64,000 bases of DNA from Pollenia angustigena (taxonomy: Eukaryota > Arthropoda > Insecta > Diptera > Polleniidae): the NCBI GenBank assembly GCA_930367215.1, contig OV884059.1, forward strand, positions 34,897,882-34,961,881, written 5' to 3'. Made by a program: the position numbers and the translations under genes. The notes beneath the pieces were generated by a model, which worked only from the letters and a program-made list of their open reading frames with translations, had not been told where the DNA came from and searched no databases. Shown piece after piece: positions 39,201 to 45,200 of the stretch (the stretch's first letter is position 1; each line of letters starts with the position of its first letter).

Positions 39201-42200
39201 TTTTCAAATAGGAAAAAATATCAAAAAAACAGAAACGTGAATTCTATAAATGATATGTTCTGAATTGAATAAATCAAGTTTGAATCAAATGTGTGGTAGA
39301 TGCGAAAAAGCAATGTGCAAAATTAAGGACTACATATTCGATGACTTGCATGTAAAATAAAATAATAAAAATATATAATAAATGCGTATAATCGAGCAAA
39401 TAACATACGTTTAATAAAAACAATATATAGGAGTGGTAAAAAGTAACAGTTAAGGGTTATGAAGCTTTTGGTTTGAAAATACCACATTCCATGTTTATAA
39501 TAATTTGTAAACAAAGTATTTTTACATACACAGAAAAAATTATTTTTCCAATTCAAACAAAAAATTTGTAGAATCAAACAATTTTTTGTCTGAAATCGGT
39601 CCTATAAACAAATTCGCATATTCAAACAATTTATTTGCATTTGGTTTATTGAAAAAAAAACACTGATTTTTTCATACAAATAATTTAACTGAATCAAACA
39701 AAAAGTTTACTGAAATTCATATACTAAATTTCAAAATAAAAAAAAAAAAACAGGTTTTTGCACAAGCAATGATGCGCACACAAGCAGACACTGTATTAGA
39801 CGATGATGGCAGAGAGAGCAGAGCGGCCGGCTGGCTTTGAGACACATTTTTTTGTTGGAATAATTTTTGAACGAAGTCTTTTTTTATACACACAGTGTTT
39901 TTCGTCATCACTCACTGTTGCTGTATCCTTTCCTTTGCTAATGAAGAAGATATGTAACCCAAAAACGGCGACAGACCGACTCGATATGTTTTTCGTCATC
40001 ATTATATTTTTGTATTTGATGGATTTAAGCAAACAGTTTGAAAAAATTGAATACAGGATTTTTGTTTTTTTTTTAACCAACTTTGAAACCAACCAAAAAT
40101 TTATTTTGTTTCTTATAATGTTGTTGTTTAAAAAGAGTGAAACATTTTTACCTGTTATTTTTTTTTTTTTTTTTTTACTTCAAACCTCTTTTTTAAAGTG
40201 TCCAAAAATAGACTGTATGTGTTTTTTGTTGTAGTTCTTATTTTCACATTAGGAAGTGTTGCTTACGATCAAATAAAAAATGCAAAAAGGCGACAACATT
40301 AAAAAGCGTTAAATATTTCATAAAAAATTATGAAAACTTGAAACCAATAACGCGTGTATTATATTTTTGAACATTTTTGTTGGTTAAATAAAAATCAAAC
40401 AAAAATTTTAATTGAATCAGTAAAAAAATTTGTAGAAATTAAAAAAATTATCAAACAAGCGTTTGTTTGAAAATAATTCGGCAATAATTTTTTCTGTGTA
40501 AGTGCTTAGGAATATCTGTTTAAACGTGTACCAACATTATTTTAATAAAAATTCATTTGGAATATATTTAGGAAAATCCATAGTTTTCAGTGAGCTTTTT
40601 TTAAATGCAATTTTCTCAAAATGCCTTCGATATAACAACGGTATCAAAAAATATAATATTAAACTGAGAACCCTCAAGATTTCATATGATGTATGAGCTT
40701 CATAGCTCCCAAACCAAAATTTGTTTGCCCAAAATTTATAGATTTCTAATATACGAATTTAATTACTTTCGATGAAACTTCTTTATTTAGATGGACTTCT
40801 TTTCGTTCTTATTTATTAGAAATGAAGTGCATTTAAAATGTATTTTTTTCTGAAAATATAACTAAAACACAATCTTAAACCTACAATTTAATTTTGTATA
40901 AATACCACAATTACGTATTTTAATTTAAATATGTAGTTTCCATAATAAAAAGTAGTTTCTTTTAAAAAATTAATAATTTTTACTTTTTTGCCTTTGTTAT
41001 AAAAAATTTCAAGATTTTTCTCTTCAAAATAAGATTTTTTTTCGCCAAAAGGAGATTTTCCTTCCAAATCTTCTGGAAACGCTGGGCGTCTGCATTCATT
41101 GAAAACAAAACAAAAATAAAAAATTAATGTTTGTACGGAGTATATTTGTGTTGTTTGTTGGCAAACACCAAACGGAAACAATGTGTGTGTTTGCCAAGCA
41201 TTTTGTGTGGTTTATTATGCCCTTTAGTTCATTTTCGTTTAGGGCACTTAGTTCGTGCAGTCATGCAACAGTATTGAAGCATGTTTTGTCCATAGCCGTT
41301 AGAAGAGTATTAATTTTAAGATTTCAGAATAGAGGCGAAAGTACATCTCCTTGTAGAGTACCACGAACCGCCACCTTATAAATGTTTAAGGCGACAAAAC
41401 AGGAATCGACGCATCTATGGTTTTTGAGTTAACCAACTAGTGGGATAATCGCCAGATTGATATCCATTTATTTTATTAAGTCAATAACCGATTAAGTTTT
41501 CTAATTGTTGACAGCTCCCCCTATGTCTGTGAAAGACTTTCAAAGCATAACTGGACAATTTTTAAATCTATATATATAAAACAGGATGTGTGTATGTATG
41601 TATGTATGGACTCCAAAACGGCTGGGCCAATTTTGATGACATTTTCAGGGAATCTTCAGAATATTTAGGCGGGTGACACTTTGAAGTCTGATTTTTGATT
41701 TTCGGTCGGCGTGGCAAAATCCAATTTTCATATTGGACCACCAATGACATCTATATAATTTGGACGATTTGTTCTTTAAAATGATCGCCATGGTCCAACT
41801 TTGATTTATACGAAAATAAAATTTTGCCCCGCCCACTTTTACGCTGACTTTTTTTCGAATTACCTATAATCAGAACACGGCTCCATCGATTTGACAAATT
41901 TTTCTTTCAAATTTTCGTATTAATCCATTTTAAGTTTTCATCGAAAGAAAAATTTACCACGCCTACTTTTAAGCCCACTTTTTCTATTAAGTGCATAACT
42001 TTAGAACGGCTTGACAGATTTTTTCTTTAAAATCATCGCCATGGTCGCACTTAGGTTTTTACGGAAAGAACATTTTGTCCTGCCCACTTTAACGCCAACT
42101 TTTTTCGTTTTACCTAAAATCAGAAAACGGCTCCATCGATTTGACTAATTTTTCTTTCAAATGTTCGTATCATTTTAACGGATTTTAAAAATCGAACGCA

Positions 42201-45200
42201 AACATTTTTCCTAATTTGGACAAGACGACGTCTGTCGGGTCAGCTAGTTTAATTATAAAAATAATGATTATTATCAAAAAGTAATTTCCATTTTTGGGAA
42301 TACAAAATTTTAATTTCAAAAGATTTTGTTATTCGTGCTTAGTTCCCAGTTTTTATTCTTGATAAAAACACTTGAAATTTATTGTTGATGGGATAAGCTA
42401 TTTCTATGCGCATTTCACTGGTTGCTTAGGCCAGATCATCAGGAAACTTCATCCATAAAGATTTTAGAAAAACTCAAGATATTAAACCAAATAAAACTGT
42501 TAAACTTATAAGACTTATAACAACAGTTCTACTTGTAATAATATCAAAGTTTAAACAAAACACATCAACAATAAACAGTGGGTTTATCTCATCTTACATT
42601 CCCCACCACAATTAGTTGAAATTCTTTCAACATTAATTGTAGTTGTAAGTAGGTTAAGAAAAACAAAATAAAAACAACAACAACTTACAAAAGATGTGGA
42701 CAATTAAGTGTTTTTTTAGGCCGTGCACTTGCCTGTTTATTATCAAAAAGTAATTTCAATTTTTGGGAATACAAAATTTTAATTTCAAAAGATTTTTTTA
42801 TTCGTGCTTAATTCCCAGTTTTTATTCTTGATAAAAACACTTGAAATTTATTGTTGATGGGATAAGCTATTCATATGCGCATTTCACTGGTTGCTTAGGT
42901 CAGATCATCAGCAAACTTCATCCATAAAGATTTTAGAAAAACTAAAGATATTAAACCAAATAAAACTGTTAAACGTATAAGACTTATAGCAACAGTTCTA
43001 CTTGTAATAATATCAAAGTTTAAACAAAACACATCTACAATAAACAGTGGGTTTATCTCATCTTACATTCCCCACTAACAGTGAAGTGCGCATAGGAATA
43101 GCTTATCCCATCAACAATAAATTTCAATAATGACTAGATGACCCGTGCGAATATTTCGCACCGTTAGTTGTCATTTTTGTAACATAAAATGAAAATAATT
43201 AACCCATTAAAGACTGAACCCCGATTTCGTGGTACGATTTTGATGAAATTTCACACATTTGATATTATGGGCATTTATATTGACATTGCGTTTTTTTTTT
43301 ATTTTTACCTGTCAAACCTTGGCCCCTAGACCATGGGTATTTTTCTACCCACTTCGCTCTTAAAGAGTTCTAAAACACAAGATTTTTTGAAAACCAAAAA
43401 TTTAAAAATTCATTTATTGCATGCATTGATGTGTGTGTTGTGTGCTTATTTCACTATGTACGTTGAATCTGTCCCAGCGGGAAAAGGAAGAAGTACGGAT
43501 GCCTTCTAGAGGGCTTTGTATTCCTTCTTTTGGATGAAAAGGATGGTTAAATTTTAAGGGCCAATGTTGGTTTTGAATAAAACAACAATTATTTAGGAAG
43601 TTATTGTCATTTATTTTTATTATGAAAATATTGGTATGGTTCAATTATGTATGGAACAAAATATCGGCCAAATGGCTGAGGCATAATTGAGGTTCTAAGC
43701 CGTTAATGGGCCGAATTATCTCATCCTATAGCTCTTGAATTGTTGCTTGCTTATCGACGTACACCTTTTCTGTCAAATAACCCCAAAGAAAGAAGACCAA
43801 CGGTGTCAAATCAAATGATCTTGGCGGCCAATTGACATCGCCACCACGTGAGATAACACGGCCATTGAATTCGTTGCGCAAAAGAGCGATTGTTCGTTAG
43901 CTGTGTGGCACCGTCCTGTTGAAAGCACATATCGTCCACATCCATATCTTCCAATTTGGGCCATAAAAAGTTCGTTATCTTCTCACGATAGCGAACACCA
44001 TTTACAGTAACTGCCGCACCAGCCTCATTTTGGAAAAAATACGGCCCGATGATGCCGCCAGCCCATAAGCCACACCAAACAGTCACTCTTGTGAGCGCAT
44101 TGGTTTTTCGACAATCACTCTTGGATTATCATTCGCCCAAATGCGGCAACTCTGCTTATTGCCGAATCCACTGAGGTGAAAATGTGCCTCATCACTGAAT
44201 CACGAAGTGCATTTTGATTTGAACGCCCATATTAATAATAAGCCATAATAAGGTGAGGTTCACATTCAACATTGGCCCTTCACAAGGTTTGCTCGCTTTA
44301 TTCCACTCTCATATCTTTTTAAACACGTTGTCATTGCTCTCGCTTCTTTTGCAGTTACATAAGAATGGTAACGGGATCAAAAAAAAAAATTCTTTTGCTT
44401 TTGCTTGTGCGAAAAAACATAACAAAAAATGTTACTCCTTCTCTTCTCTGTTGTCATAGAAGGGAATGTGGAATGTTTTATATTTTATACGAAAGGCCTT
44501 CTTACTTATGCTTCGGATGCTGCTATGGTGTATGCCAGAAATTTACACTGCATGCTAAGAAAACCTGAAGGATCTCCAATCATAAGTCAATTTTATTTCA
44601 TGTGAGCGTTGTTGAAGCATTGGTGTAAGAGAAAAAGTTGTCACAAATGCACAAGAAATGGCAAAGCGCATGGAGAGCTTTGACCATATGATAAGCCATA
44701 TTATTCAGCTTGGCCGTTTCGGACAATGTGAAGCAAAACTGAGTTTGGTTGTACAAAATGCAAATTTTAGTTACACCCAAAGGATTGTTTTGTACATTTT
44801 TATGCTGGTGTCCCAAAAAACATAAAAAATATAAAATTATCTCAATAATCGACCACAGTTGTGATATTTATTTCTTTATTTTTTACTAATAAATAGTTCA
44901 TTTTACATAAAACATCGCATTTTTACTTGCCAAAAATTAAAAAAAAAAACTATGTGTTTTGAACCCTCTGACAGCGAAGAGGGTATTTAAATACCCATGT
45001 CATTGAATCTAACCTGTTGTCAACGTTATTGGCCAAATTTAGCTAATATTTTTTTCTAAAGCAGAGCACACCTAAGGCTATAAGTCACCAAGAGGGTTTT
45101 CCGATTTTTCACTCTCCCAATTTTCCAGAGCCGTTGTCGTTCACTTTTTCCAAATATTAAAAATTGCTAACTTGTAAGCCGCAAACTTGCCCAATTAAAA

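Larger units (their letters stand above)
38308..41084. mobile_element. hAT-type element, 2.78 kb
   Basis: Ends CAGCGTT-CCAGAA in inverted orientation and a perfect 8-bp duplication GGCGTCTG (38300-38307, 41085-41092), the hAT signature. Both subterminal regions carry repeated aagattt motifs. No recognisable transposase remains. It contains at least two smaller insertions (38664-38882, 39529-40498). Confidence 0.82.
37893..41223. mobile_element. Harbinger-like MITE enlarged by a hAT insertion
   Basis: Ends AGGGCATAATAAACCACACA and the complement, with further inverted similarity (cttggcaaac). Flanked by TTA on both sides (37890-37892, 41224-41226). Without the hAT element and its duplication the element would be about 546 bp. 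No transposase. Confidence 0.78.

Noticed and set aside
39803..40234. 143-codon ORF
   Set aside because: Low-complexity, phenylalanine-rich translation of T-rich DNA inside a TA-flanked transposon, with an overlapping antisense ORF.
42270..43075. LTR pair of a retrovirus-like element
   Set aside because: The repeats lack TG...CA ends and are followed by an inverted copy, which fits Penelope-like structure better.
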